DNA of 12,904 bases from CAILAD01 sp964397085 (GCA_964397085.1 CAYNHH010000025.1:1-12904), one strand, 5' to 3'. Counted from the stretch's first letter, positions 1 to 7,047 are shown. The notes: a model not told the origin generated them from the sequence alone. Numbers and translations are program-made.

Positions 1-155
1 TGTATAAAGTGCCATATACGCTCGTTGTGGGTGAAAAAGAGCAAGAATCTGGTGCTGTTGCAGTGAGAAAATATAGCGATGGTGATATGGGATCTCAGTC
101 TATTGATGAGTTTACTACAACACTATTAGAAAACATCAAGAATAGAACTATATAG
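1..155 (+). CDS. thrS: Threonyl-tRNA synthetase, C-terminal end (partial)
   Basis: This is the last 50 codons of a gene that begins before the window, read from base 3 to the TAG at 153-155. ThrS charges tRNA-Thr with threonine in the cytoplasm. The visible part matches the end of the class II anticodon-binding domain: residues like YTLVVGEKEQESGAVAVRKY, then a GDMGSQSIDEF stretch, correspond to the familiar 'LVVGdkE...g.vavR...g.dlG..sv.ef' tail of ThrS. The catalytic core is outside the window. The Nudix gene starts one base after the stop, so the two are probably co-transcribed. ProS and HisS have related anticodon domains, but the wording of the tail favours ThrS. Confidence 0.85.
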   Translation, partial: YKVPYTLVVGEKEQESGAVAVRKYSDGDMGSQSIDEFTTTLLENIKNRTI

Positions 156-156
156 C

Positions 157-660
157 ATGGAAATTCAAGAAAAACTTATCTCAGGTACAGAACAGTTTCC
201 TTTCCATGTATCAATTGGTGGAGTAGTAGTTAATAATGACAAAAAAGTATGTGTGCATTACTTTGATACTATTACTGTCGATGGCTTCACTGCAGATAAC
301 TTCTATATCCTAATGAGAGAGAGCCCAGATCCAGGAGAGAATTATCATGAAACACTTACGCGTGGACTGAAGGAGGAATTTGGTCTTATTGCAAAGCCAA
401 TTCACTTTATTGGTTCTATCCAAGATAACCTACCTTTTGTAAATAATAAAGAAAAAACTACTTTGTATTTTCTTTGTAAGTACATTTCTCAAAGTGAAGA
501 TGGGAGAAAAATGGACGATGCAGAATCTCATAGCAAGATAGAGTGGCATGATGCTGATTTCTTAATCACTGAAATGACCCTTCAAGGTAAAAAATATCCA
601 AAATACGGTATTGATGAACATATAATGATCGAGAGAGTTAAACAATTAATAAGCCACTAG
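157..660 (+). CDS. Nudix hydrolase family protein
   Basis: A 167-residue protein with a recognisable but imperfect Nudix box at about residues 55-77. The end of the box, R69-G-L-K-E73-E74-F-G-L, keeps the metal-binding EE pair, and the upstream Glu61 is at the expected distance. Two consensus positions differ: the opening Gly is Glu55 and the first Glu of REUxEE is Gly70. Nudix proteins hydrolyse nucleoside diphosphates linked to another group; the substrate cannot be read from this sequence. The ATG lies one base after the thrS stop and I see no convincing Shine-Dalgarno site, so translation is probably coupled. The 3' end overlaps the likely start of miaA. Confidence 0.8.
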   Translation: MEIQEKLISGTEQFPFHVSIGGVVVNNDKKVCVHYFDTITVDGFTADNFYILMRESPDPGENYHETLTRGLKEEFGLIAKPIHFIGSIQDNLPFVNNKEKTTLYFLCKYISQSEDGRKMDDAESHSKIEWHDADFLITEMTLQGKKYPKYGIDEHIMIERVKQLISH

Positions 661-1514
661 TTACAATTTTGGGCCCAACAGCATCTGGAAAGACCAGTAT
701 GGCTATACAGCTCGCACAGAAGTTTGATGGTGAGATAGTCTGTGCTGATTCTCGCACTGTCTATAGAGGTATGGATATTGGCACTGCTAAGCCTTCTCAT
801 CAAGACCAAAAGGCTGTAAGACATCACTTGCTTGATCTATTCGAGCCAAACAAGCCAGTGGGCGCTGCTCAGTTTAAAGAATTGGCGCAGTCAGCTATTA
901 CTGAAATTCAATCTCGAGGTAAGTTACCATTCTTGGTGGGTGGTAGTGGCATGTATATCGACTCTGTACTATACGACTATACTTTTCGTGATGATATGAG
1001 CGAGAATGAAAGAGAGGATTTGAGTAACCTCAGTCTTAGTGACTTACAAAAAATTGCTGGAGAAAAATATCCAAAACAGTTCCAGCAAATTGATAGTAAA
1101 AATCGAAGGCGAGTGGAGCAATTAATTTCTAAAGGACCCAGCAAAGATAATGACAGAAAACACAACGAAGTATCTTCTTTAGTATTAGGCATAGGCATAG
1201 AAAAGCCTATATTAAAGCAAAATATAGATGCTAGAACAGAATCTATGTTGAGTAATAATTTTATACATGAAGTAGAGTTGTTACGTAGTAAGTATGGCGA
1301 TACAGACATACTTTTGCATACCACTGGCTATGCCCAAGTGATAGATTATTTAGAGGGCAAGATAGCCGAGGTTGACCTGCATTCAGCTATATGTACTGCC
1401 ACTTACCAGCTTTCTCGCAAGCAAATGACTTGGTTTAGAAGAAATGCCGCAATTCAGTGGATACATACACTTGATCAAGCAAGTAGTAGCATTACCAAGT
1501 ATCTTACCTCCTAG
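645..1514 (+). CDS. miaA: tRNA dimethylallyltransferase (MiaA)
   Basis: MiaA transfers a dimethylallyl group to N6 of A37 in tRNAs that read UNN codons. Motifs in order: P-loop GPTASGKT, DSRTVYRGMDIGTAKP, the HHLLD and VGGSGMY elements, NRRRVEQ, and the C-terminal TTGYAQVI and RKQMTWFRR signatures. The first conventional start codon, TTG at 669, would begin at the Gly of the P-loop and remove the preceding beta strand (PLVTIL), which a P-loop enzyme needs. The frame is open only from the TAA at 639-641, so the likely start is ATT at 645 (I-N-K-P-L-V-T-I-L-G-P...), with GAGAGAG at 631-637 as a possible ribosome binding site. From there it has 289 residues, normal or slightly short for the family. 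It overlaps the Nudix gene by 16 bases. Product is certain; start is inferred. Confidence 0.9.
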   Translation: MNKPLVTILGPTASGKTSMAIQLAQKFDGEIVCADSRTVYRGMDIGTAKPSHQDQKAVRHHLLDLFEPNKPVGAAQFKELAQSAITEIQSRGKLPFLVGGSGMYIDSVLYDYTFRDDMSENEREDLSNLSLSDLQKIAGEKYPKQFQQIDSKNRRRVEQLISKGPSKDNDRKHNEVSSLVLGIGIEKPILKQNIDARTESMLSNNFIHEVELLRSKYGDTDILLHTTGYAQVIDYLEGKIAEVDLHSAICTATYQLSRKQMTWFRRNAAIQWIHTLDQASSSITKYLTS

Positions 1515-1525
1515 GGCTTTTACTC

Positions 1526-1534
1526 TGATATAAT
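1526..1534 (+). promoter_or_regulatory. Extended -10 promoter of murT-gatD
   Basis: TGATATAAT is a perfect TGN-TATAAT extended -10 element. No -35 hexamer is visible at the right spacing. A start seven bases downstream falls at 1541, the A of the murT ATG, so the mRNA is predicted to be leaderless. There is no Shine-Dalgarno site before the ATG. Confidence 0.7.
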
Positions 1535-1540
1535 ATAGTT

Positions 1541-2923
1541 ATGAGAAAATCTCTTGCTATCAAATCAGCAAAGCTGGCACGATCTGTTGGATCAGTATTT
1601 CGTAAAGGCGGTACTGCTATGCCTGGCTTAGTTGCAGAAAAGATTGACCCACAGTTACTTGGTAAGCTTGTAGAGAATAATTTCCCCAAGGGTATAGTGG
1701 TAGTAACAGGTACAAATGGTAAAACGAGTACTAGTAAAATGATTGCAGACATATTCACCAAGTGCGGAGTGACTTACATACGTAATACTGCCGGTTCTAA
1801 TATGCAGCGGGGTATACTGGCCACTATACTGTCGAAGTGCGATAAAAAAGGTAGATGTGATGCTCAAATGGCCATTTTTGAAGTGGATGAAGCTTATATC
1901 CCGATTGTTTTTCCATATTTACAACCCAAAATAGTGGTTGTAACTAATCTTTTCAGGGATCAGCTTGATAGATATGGTGAATTAGACTCTTTAGCCAAGA
2001 GCTTCCAAAAATCGTTCACTAACCTAGATACCACCTTAGTATTAAATGCTGATGATCCCTTGGTAGCAAGTCTAGGAGGAGAAACCAAGAACGAGCCTAT
2101 GTATTTTGGAGTTTCTGACTATTCTGGTGAAAAAATTATTAATGACCATACCGCAGATAGTATCTTTGACCCAAATACAGGTGAAAAGTTGCAATATTTA
2201 CAACAATACTTTGGACATATTGGAATCTACAGATCAGAATCTAGTAGCTTCGCAAGACCAAAGCCTAGTGTTGACTTAGTGAAAATGCACAAAACTAACA
2301 AATTATTTTCAGAATATGATGTAAAAACTGCTACAGGTACTCAGTTTGTGCATTTACCTATACCGGGACTGTATAATATATACAATTCACTCGCTGCATT
2401 TGCAGTTGGCTCGACAGTAGGCATACATAATAAGGAGATAGCAAGCTCACTCCAAGATAATGAAGCCGCATTTGGTAGGGGCGAAGAGTTGCCCTATAAA
2501 GATAAGACCCTACAGATGATGCTGATAAAAAATCCTACCGGATTTAATCAGATAATCCAAACATTTCTCAAGCCCAAACCTCAAAGCAATCCACTTCTTA
2601 TATGTATCAATGATAATATCGCTGATGGAAGAGATGTGTCTTGGCTGTGGGATAGTGCGATAGAAGATATTGTTGGCTATACAGGTAAGATATTTGTGAG
2701 TGGTACTCGGGCTTATGATATGGCTTTACGCCTCAAATATGCTGGCTTCTCGGTAGAAAGCTTGAGTATTGAGCCAAATATTGAGCTAGCTGTCGAGCTT
2801 TCAGCTAATGAGTGTAAGCCTAGTCAAACTGGATATATTCTCTCAACTTATACTGCAATGCTTGCAGTAAGATCTGCTATTGCCAGTAAGAGTGGTCATG
2901 AAGTAAAGGAAATGTCACAATGA
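1541..2923 (+). CDS. murT: Lipid II isoglutaminyl synthase, Mur ligase-like subunit MurT
   Basis: MurT works with GatD to amidate the alpha-carboxyl of D-Glu in lipid II at the inner membrane face, using ATP and glutamine-derived ammonia. The 460-residue protein has the Mur ligase P-loop GTNGKTST (57-64), the NTAGSNMQRGI segment (82-92) typical of MurT, the central FEVDEAY and NLFRDQLDRYGE motifs, and the C-terminal DUF1727 region with ADGRDVSWLWD (361-371). That last segment holds the Asp thought to complete the GatD active site in Staphylococcus aureus. The internal ribbon (about 210-241) keeps its shape (DPNTG, then YRSESSSFARPKP) but lacks all four zinc-binding cysteines usual in MurT. 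It overlaps gatD by ATGA and appears to be expressed from a leaderless promoter. Confidence 0.93.
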   Translation: MRKSLAIKSAKLARSVGSVFRKGGTAMPGLVAEKIDPQLLGKLVENNFPKGIVVVTGTNGKTSTSKMIADIFTKCGVTYIRNTAGSNMQRGILATILSKCDKKGRCDAQMAIFEVDEAYIPIVFPYLQPKIVVVTNLFRDQLDRYGELDSLAKSFQKSFTNLDTTLVLNADDPLVASLGGETKNEPMYFGVSDYSGEKIINDHTADSIFDPNTGEKLQYLQQYFGHIGIYRSESSSFARPKPSVDLVKMHKTNKLFSEYDVKTATGTQFVHLPIPGLYNIYNSLAAFAVGSTVGIHNKEIASSLQDNEAAFGRGEELPYKDKTLQMMLIKNPTGFNQIIQTFLKPKPQSNPLLICINDNIADGRDVSWLWDSAIEDIVGYTGKIFVSGTRAYDMALRLKYAGFSVESLSIEPNIELAVELSANECKPSQTGYILSTYTAMLAVRSAIASKSGHEVKEMSQ

Positions 2924-3633
2924 GACCAATAAAAATACTTCATTTATATCCTGACAGAATGAATATCTATGGTGATTTTGGCAACATTATTTGTTTGCAG
3001 AAAAGAATGGAGTGGAGATCGATCCTATTCGAGTATCATACAAGAAGTATTGGTGAAGAGATAAATGAAACTTACGACATTATCTTTATGGGCGGAGGCC
3101 AAGACAAGGGACAATTGGCTGTAGCACAAGATCTACAATTGAAATCTCGAGTATTACATGATCATATGAAGCGAGATGTACCAATACTGGCTATATGTGG
3201 CGCGTACCAACTATTTGGTAAATACTTTATTACTGCAGAAGGCGAAGAAATACCAGGAATAGGGTTGTTTAACGCAGTGACTAAGGCAACCAAACATAGA
3301 ATGATAGGTAATATTACTATTCAAAGCGAAGTTTTTGGTAAGCTAGTGGGCTTCGAGAATCATAGTGGCGAGACTGAGTTGCTTGAGGGCGTTACTGCGC
3401 TAGGTAAAGTTATTAAAGGCTATGGCAATGCATTTGACTCCAAGAAAGAAGGTATACTGCAAGGTAACGCTATTGGTACATACTTACACGGTTCTTTCTT
3501 GCCAAAGAATCCGAGGGTAGCAGACTTTATTATTGAAAAAGCAATTGCACTACAAGTGCCAGAATTTGGGCTCAAACCAATCGATGATTGGTTGGAAAAT
3601 GAAGCTGCAAGAATCGCTCAAAAACGTTCTTGA
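2920..3633 (+). CDS. gatD: Lipid II isoglutaminyl synthase, glutamine amidotransferase subunit GatD
   Basis: GatD is a class I glutamine amidotransferase of the CobB/CobQ type that releases ammonia from glutamine for MurT. In the 237 residues I see the N-terminal LYPDRMNIYGDFGNI segment, the oxyanion region MGGGQD (57-62), the nucleophile Cys93 in ICGAYQLFG, and the catalytic His190 in TYLHGSFLPKNP. The third member of the triad is believed to come from MurT in characterised complexes. Its ATG sits in the murT stop (ATGA), so translation is coupled and the subunits should be made in equal amounts. Length and motifs are normal for the family. No clear terminator follows before the next promoter at 3661. 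Confidence 0.93.
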   Translation: MRPIKILHLYPDRMNIYGDFGNIICLQKRMEWRSILFEYHTRSIGEEINETYDIIFMGGGQDKGQLAVAQDLQLKSRVLHDHMKRDVPILAICGAYQLFGKYFITAEGEEIPGIGLFNAVTKATKHRMIGNITIQSEVFGKLVGFENHSGETELLEGVTALGKVIKGYGNAFDSKKEGILQGNAIGTYLHGSFLPKNPRVADFIIEKAIALQVPEFGLKPIDDWLENEAARIAQKRS

Positions 3634-3660
3634 AATTTCTCAGTACAATATTTGCTTGGG

Positions 3661-3690
3661 TTGGAAAATGTGTTCAATGTAGTGTATAAT
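3661..3690 (+). promoter_or_regulatory. -35/-10 promoter of the wHTH-permease operon
   Basis: TTGGAA (3661-3666) and TATAAT (3685-3690) are separated by 18 bases. This is the most conventional two-box promoter in the window. It predicts a start near 3698 and hence a leader of about 66 nt, unlike the other genes here. Confidence 0.6.
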
Positions 3691-3697
3691 CAGGTTT

Positions 3698-3763
3698 AAC
3701 AGGTGTTAGTTCAACTTATAAGACATAGCTGAACACTAAAGTATCACCGAGTGAGGAGAGAGT
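3698..3763 (+). promoter_or_regulatory. 5' leader with inverted repeats and strong ribosome binding site
   Basis: The leader holds two alternative pairings: TTAGTTCA (3706-3713) with TGAA/CTAA (3730-3739, two-base bulge), or GTGTT (3703-3707) with AACAC (3732-3736). CTTATAAG (3715-3722) between them is a perfect palindrome. GAGGAGAG at 3753-3760 is the best Shine-Dalgarno site of the window and fixes the ATG at 3764. The repeats could be an operator for the wHTH protein encoded downstream (autoregulation) or an RNA element; the sequence does not decide. Confidence 0.45.
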
Positions 3764-4450
3764 ATGTTTGAACAATTGTTTGGATCAAAAACCCGCGTAA
3801 AGCTACTCAGTTTGTTTTATAACAATCCCGAGCGTCCTTTCTATGTACGTGAGATTACTCGCAAGATTGATGAGCAGATCAACTCTGTGCGTCGTGAACT
3901 ACAAAACCTTCTTAATATTGGAATAGTACGATCAGTCTCTCAAGGCAACCGCTTGTATTATGAAGTAGACCAAAAGTATAAGTTCCACGCCGAGCTACAA
4001 TCGATATTTTCAAAAATTCCCGCTAAGTCTAAGGCTATCAAACAAACTAAAGAAGATGACCAGATTCTTAAACGTATTCAAAAGGCCGGGAACGTGCGCA
4101 TGCTGTTTCTAACCGGAGCATTTGTGCGTGGTAGCAATCAGCAGATAGATATTTTTATAGTAGGAGATATGAACAGTGCTAAGTTGTCTCAGATCATTGC
4201 AGATATGGAGAAGGAGATGACCAGAGAACTGAATTATACGGCAATGCGACTAGAAGACTTTGATTATAGACGTAACTTAAATGATCGTTTCTTGACCGAT
4301 ATCTTAGATGCGAAAAAGGTAGTACTCTATGATGATCTGAAGATATTTGCAGTTACCGCCAATCAAAGCATAACTACTGATCACTCTGAATCTGATAGTG
4401 ATACTACTCATGTTGCTGTCGAAAAAGACTTTATAGGTGCTGAAAAGTGA
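3764..4450 (+). CDS. Winged-helix regulator with nucleotidyltransferase-like domain
   Basis: A 228-residue cytoplasmic protein. Residues 1-75 look like a winged helix: SKTRVKLLSLFYNNPERPFY, then a recognition-helix segment NSVRRELQNLLNIGIV and a wing ending RLYYEVD. Residues 110-190 resemble a minimal nucleotidyltransferase fold: LTGAFVRGSNQQIDIFIVGD (116-135) parallels the GSxARG...SDIDL pattern, but only one likely catalytic Asp (D129) remains and the GS pair is altered, so it may bind rather than transfer nucleotides. The C-terminal 35 residues are acidic and Ser/Thr-rich, probably disordered. It has its own promoter and a strong Shine-Dalgarno site. The stop overlaps the permease GTG start (GTGA), suggesting it regulates or senses something linked to the permease; that link is inference. 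Confidence 0.75.
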   Translation: MFEQLFGSKTRVKLLSLFYNNPERPFYVREITRKIDEQINSVRRELQNLLNIGIVRSVSQGNRLYYEVDQKYKFHAELQSIFSKIPAKSKAIKQTKEDDQILKRIQKAGNVRMLFLTGAFVRGSNQQIDIFIVGDMNSAKLSQIIADMEKEMTRELNYTAMRLEDFDYRRNLNDRFLTDILDAKKVVLYDDLKIFAVTANQSITTDHSESDSDTTHVAVEKDFIGAEK

Positions 4451-5481
4451 AAAATACTCAACGACATGTTGTTGTAGTCTCGCCACTGACCTTTATTTAT
4501 CTACTTTTGACTGTGGCTTTTGTGTGGGTAGTGTTTCAGATCTCTGGAATTATCATTTCACTGGCGGTAGCCGCAATCTTTGCAATTGCGCTTAACCCTG
4601 TTGTGTCTAGTTTGGAGCGTCGCTTACACGTACGTAGAGGCCTTGCAGTAGCCTTAGTGGTACTAGGTATAGTTGCGGTGTTTATTCTCGTTATAGCCCT
4701 AATTATCCCTACAATTATCGCTCAGGGTAAAACCCTATCTACCAATTGGCCAACGTATCAGCGCCAGATACAGGAGTTTGCTTCTCACCAGTCGTATACA
4801 CAGTGGGCATATGACCAGGCAACTAAATGGATTTCAAAAAATACCGATAAGGTGAGCTCAAATGTGGCTACTGTATCTGTAGGAATAGCCGGTGGAGTAT
4901 TTAGCTTCTTAACTTTTTTTATATTTCTTGTATACATGCTAGCTAGTGGCCGTAAATTTGCTGTAGTGCTATCAGGAATGTTACCGCGTAAAGAGTGGCG
5001 CGAACAGTTTGTAAAAATATTGCATGATGTTTCGAATAAGCTAGGCCATTGGTTGCGTGGTCAGGCTGTGCTGTGTCTCATTATTTTTGCCGCTTCATAT
5101 CTAGGACTAACCGTTATTGGAGTAGACTATGCACTTACATTGGCATTATTTGCGGGTGTGATGGAAGCTGTACCAATGGTGGGTGCGTATTTAGGTGCTA
5201 TTCCGGCAGTATTGGTAGCGATTCTCAGCGGCTCGCCTATTAAAGGGCTCATTGTAGCAATATTTTTCTTGATAATTCAACAGATAGAGGGAAATATTAT
5301 TGTTCCTCAAGTAATGAAGAAGGCTGTGGGGGTTCATCCAATGCTAGTATTACTCGCAGCATTGATAGGCGCAACATTACTGGGATTTGTAGGGGTGCTG
5401 ATAGCTGTACCTGTTACTGCAGCAGCCTCTGTAATAGTAGGCAGTATGTACAAATATTATAATGATCAAATAGAGAAATAA
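4447..5481 (+). CDS. AI-2E family transporter (PerM/YdiK-like membrane protein)
   Basis: A 344-residue integral membrane protein. Hydrophobic segments lie near 14-47 (two), 65-90, 145-167, 200-225, 230-262, 265-285 and 300-335, the 7-8 helix pattern of this family, with a soluble stretch (about 92-140) between helices 3 and 4. The family signatures EAVPMVGAYLGAIPA and QQIEGNIIVPQVMKKAVGVHP are both present. Members are linked to export of AI-2 or to Na+/H+ antiport; the family name does not prove the substrate. Translation starts at GTG 4447, whose last bases form the upstream stop (GTGA), so the gene is coupled to the wHTH regulator. No autoinducer genes are visible nearby. Confidence 0.87.
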   Translation: MKNTQRHVVVVSPLTFIYLLLTVAFVWVVFQISGIIISLAVAAIFAIALNPVVSSLERRLHVRRGLAVALVVLGIVAVFILVIALIIPTIIAQGKTLSTNWPTYQRQIQEFASHQSYTQWAYDQATKWISKNTDKVSSNVATVSVGIAGGVFSFLTFFIFLVYMLASGRKFAVVLSGMLPRKEWREQFVKILHDVSNKLGHWLRGQAVLCLIIFAASYLGLTVIGVDYALTLALFAGVMEAVPMVGAYLGAIPAVLVAILSGSPIKGLIVAIFFLIIQQIEGNIIVPQVMKKAVGVHPMLVLLAALIGATLLGFVGVLIAVPVTAAASVIVGSMYKYYNDQIEK

Positions 5482-5493
5482 CGACTAAATTAT

Positions 5494-5502
5494 TGGTATA
5501 AT
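5494..5502 (+). promoter_or_regulatory. Extended -10 promoter of the MBL-fold gene
   Basis: TGGTATAAT matches TGN-TATAAT exactly, 13 bases after the permease stop. Seven bases on from the last T is 5509, the A of the ATG, so a leaderless mRNA is predicted. No -35 box and no Shine-Dalgarno site are visible. Confidence 0.7.
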
Positions 5503-5508
5503 ATCTAT

Positions 5509-6042
5509 ATGGAAATTACAAAATTAGGTGAAGACGGATTCTATTTAAGCTCGAAAATGATCGATATTGCTGTCAACTCAATGAGTGAAAAAGCTGATGT
5601 GGTACTTATGCCGAGTCATGCAGAAAAGCCCAAGGGAGTACAAGCGATTTTGTTCGATTCTCCTGGAGAATATGAAGTGAAGAGCTGTATGATAGATGCT
5701 ATTGAAGTAGGTGCAAGTAGCTGTGGATTCAGTGTAATATCTGAAGATATTCGAGTGGCGTATCTTGGCGAGGTCAAAGAAGTCCTTACCGATAGTCAGC
5801 TAGAGGCCTTTGCAGCTGTTGATATATTGATATTGCCAGTAGTGGGCGAGAAAGCAGAGGTTACTACCAAGATAATTAATCAAATCGAACCAAAAGTGAT
5901 AATTCCACATCACTATACCTCTGATCAGCTTAAGGTTTTGGCTGCAGAGTTTGGGAGTGAACAAGAGACTGTTCAGAAATGTAAGCTTACTAGAAAAGAG
6001 CTAACCGAGAGCGAACAGCAAAGACTTATTGTTCTTGAATAG
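5509..6042 (+). CDS. Degenerate UlaG-like metallo-beta-lactamase fold protein
   Basis: A 177-residue protein whose strand order follows the small UlaG-type MBL fold: ITKLGEDGFYL at the start, ADVVLMPSH (29-37), SPGEYEV (51-57), VAYLGEV (83-89), VDILILPVVG (104-113) and IEPKVIIPHHY (126-136). Active relatives have HxHxDH after the 'SH' strand and HLGD later. Here the region after SH36-37 is shortened, no HxHxDH is present, and HLGD has become YLGE. Only a His near the end (IPHHY) remains. It therefore probably does not bind the usual two metals and may be a structural or binding protein. It is expressed alone from its own promoter and ends before a terminator shared with rpmB. Confidence 0.75.
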   Translation: MEITKLGEDGFYLSSKMIDIAVNSMSEKADVVLMPSHAEKPKGVQAILFDSPGEYEVKSCMIDAIEVGASSCGFSVISEDIRVAYLGEVKEVLTDSQLEAFAAVDILILPVVGEKAEVTTKIINQIEPKVIIPHHYTSDQLKVLAAEFGSEQETVQKCKLTRKELTESEQQRLIVLE

Positions 6043-6065
6043 TAGTTATATTAATTGACTAAAAG

Positions 6066-6094
6066 AAAAAAGAAGCTTTTTAAGCTTCTTTTTT
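6066..6094. terminator. Bidirectional intrinsic terminator
   Basis: A perfect 13-bp stem (6066-6078 with 6082-6094) and a 3-base loop. It has an A-run at its left end and a T-run at its right end, so it can terminate the MBL gene rightward and rpmB leftward. The rpmB stop and its last codons (K-K-E-A) lie within the stem. Confidence 0.85.
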
Positions 6095-6313
6095 GGCTAC
6101 TGCAGCGAGTTCTTTGGCATCAATCTGAGATTGATATTTTTTTAGCGTACGAATAGTAGAGGCGGCTAGCTTTAATCTAACCTTCTGACCGTCTATGATC
6201 AGGGTTTTTGTCTGTAAGTTTGGCTTCCATGCTTTCTTGGTCGCGCGCAGTGAGTGCGAGCGATTGTTACCAAACTGTTTACCTTTACCGGTGATATCGC
6301 ATTTGTATGACAT
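6080..6313 (-). CDS. rpmB: 50S ribosomal protein L28
   Basis: A 77-residue basic protein of the large ribosomal subunit. The N-terminus MSYKCDITGKGKQFGNNRSHS, followed by TKKAWKPNLQ, is the L28 signature. Only one cysteine remains of the zinc-type CxxC pair (C5; the second position is Thr), so it is a C-minus form as in Escherichia coli. It stands alone on the minus strand between convergent and divergent neighbours; rpmG is not adjacent. The ATG is the complement of 6311-6313. No Shine-Dalgarno site is seen, and the candidate promoter gives a leader of only about 15 nt. Its last four codons and stop lie inside the terminator stem. Confidence 0.95.
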   Translation of the reverse strand: MSYKCDITGKGKQFGNNRSHSLRATKKAWKPNLQTKTLIIDGQKVRLKLAASTIRTLKKYQSQIDAKELAAVAKKEA

Positions 6314-6334
6314 AAGCTAAAAATTAACTTCCAT

Positions 6335-6343
6335 ATCTTATCA
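6335..6343 (-). promoter_or_regulatory. Extended -10 promoter of rpmB
   Basis: On the minus strand the sequence reads TGATAAGAT, a TGN-TAnnnT element. The predicted start lies about 15 bases before the rpmB ATG. It is divergent from the M50 protease promoter. Confidence 0.5.
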
Positions 6344-6389
6344 TACCGAGTGGGGTTATGCAATAGTCTATCAATGCTACATCTATATC

Positions 6390-6398
6390 TGTTAAAAT
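6390..6398 (+). promoter_or_regulatory. Extended -10 promoter of the M50 protease gene
   Basis: TGTTAAAAT fits TGN-TAnnnT. Seven bases after its last T is 6405, the first base of the ATG. GGAGAG at 6399-6404 directly abuts the ATG, too close to act as a Shine-Dalgarno site, so a leaderless mRNA is predicted. Confidence 0.6.
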
Positions 6399-6404
6399 GG
6401 AGAG

Positions 6405-7043
6405 ATGAATTTCAATCTAGTTGCTATAGCACTATACCTGACGATTGTTGTTATTGCACTTACCGTGCATGAGTTTTGTCATGCTTGGGCTGGGCATTTA
6501 CTAGGAGATGTTACGGCCAAGCAGCATGGCCGACTTACGCTCAATCCTCTCGCACATATTGACCCATATTCTACCTTATTACTACCTGTAGCATTGATCT
6601 TACTTGGTTCACCAATAGTCTTTGGGGCAGCTAAGCCGGTACCGTTCAACCCGTACGCAGTACGGTACGGTAAGTGGGGAGCAGCCCTGGTGGCTGTTGC
6701 GGGGCCAGCCAGTAACTTGGTGATGGCAATTATTGTTGGTACCTACTTACGGTTTGTACCTCTTAGTGGGGTTGCAGAACAGTTTTTATTACAATTTGTA
6801 CTGATCAACTTGGCGTTTTTTGTGTTTAATATGATTCCTGTCCCACCACTTGACGGGTCTAGAGTACTATACGCCATAGCTCCAAGTGCTATGCGTGATG
6901 TGATGGACCAGATGGAGCGGTATGGATTGATAGTCATATTTGTATTTTTATTTATCTCGTTTCGATTTCTTTCGCCATATATTCTCACTGCAGTAACAGG
7001 CCTTGCTACTCTCATTCTTGGCCATCCAATTGTGCTACAATAG
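6405..7043 (+). CDS. Site-2 protease family (M50) membrane metallopeptidase
   Basis: A 212-residue multi-pass membrane protein of the short M50 branch (YwhC-like). The zinc-binding HEFCH motif (H22, E23, H26) lies in the first helix. A second family motif, NMIPVPPLDG (142-151), supplies the third metal ligand (D150), and AGPASNLVMA (99-108) is the usual glycine-rich helix. Such proteases cleave other membrane proteins within the bilayer, often to release transcription factors; the substrate is unknown. There is no PDZ domain, unlike RseP. It has its own leaderless-type promoter. The stop TAG (7041-7043) overlaps the -10 box of the downstream ncRNA. Confidence 0.92.
   Translation: MNFNLVAIALYLTIVVIALTVHEFCHAWAGHLLGDVTAKQHGRLTLNPLAHIDPYSTLLLPVALILLGSPIVFGAAKPVPFNPYAVRYGKWGAALVAVAGPASNLVMAIIVGTYLRFVPLSGVAEQFLLQFVLINLAFFVFNMIPVPPLDGSRVLYAIAPSAMRDVMDQMERYGLIVIFVFLFISFRFLSPYILTAVTGLATLILGHPIVLQ
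7033..7041 (+). promoter_or_regulatory. Extended -10 promoter of a non-coding RNA
   Basis: TGCTACAAT is a near-consensus extended -10 whose final T is the first base of the M50 gene stop. Transcription should start near 7048, with no open reading frame in that direction before the terminator at 7227-7264. Confidence 0.6.
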
Positions 7044-7047
7044 TTGG

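Noticed and set aside
977..1324. Minus-strand open frames inside miaA, murT and other genes.
   Set aside because: They lie opposite well-conserved genes, match no family motif and have no promoter or ribosome binding site; they are shadows of the coding strand.
4447..5481. Quorum-sensing (AI-2) export as the role of the permease.
   Set aside because: The family name does not establish the substrate, and no luxS or related gene is in view.
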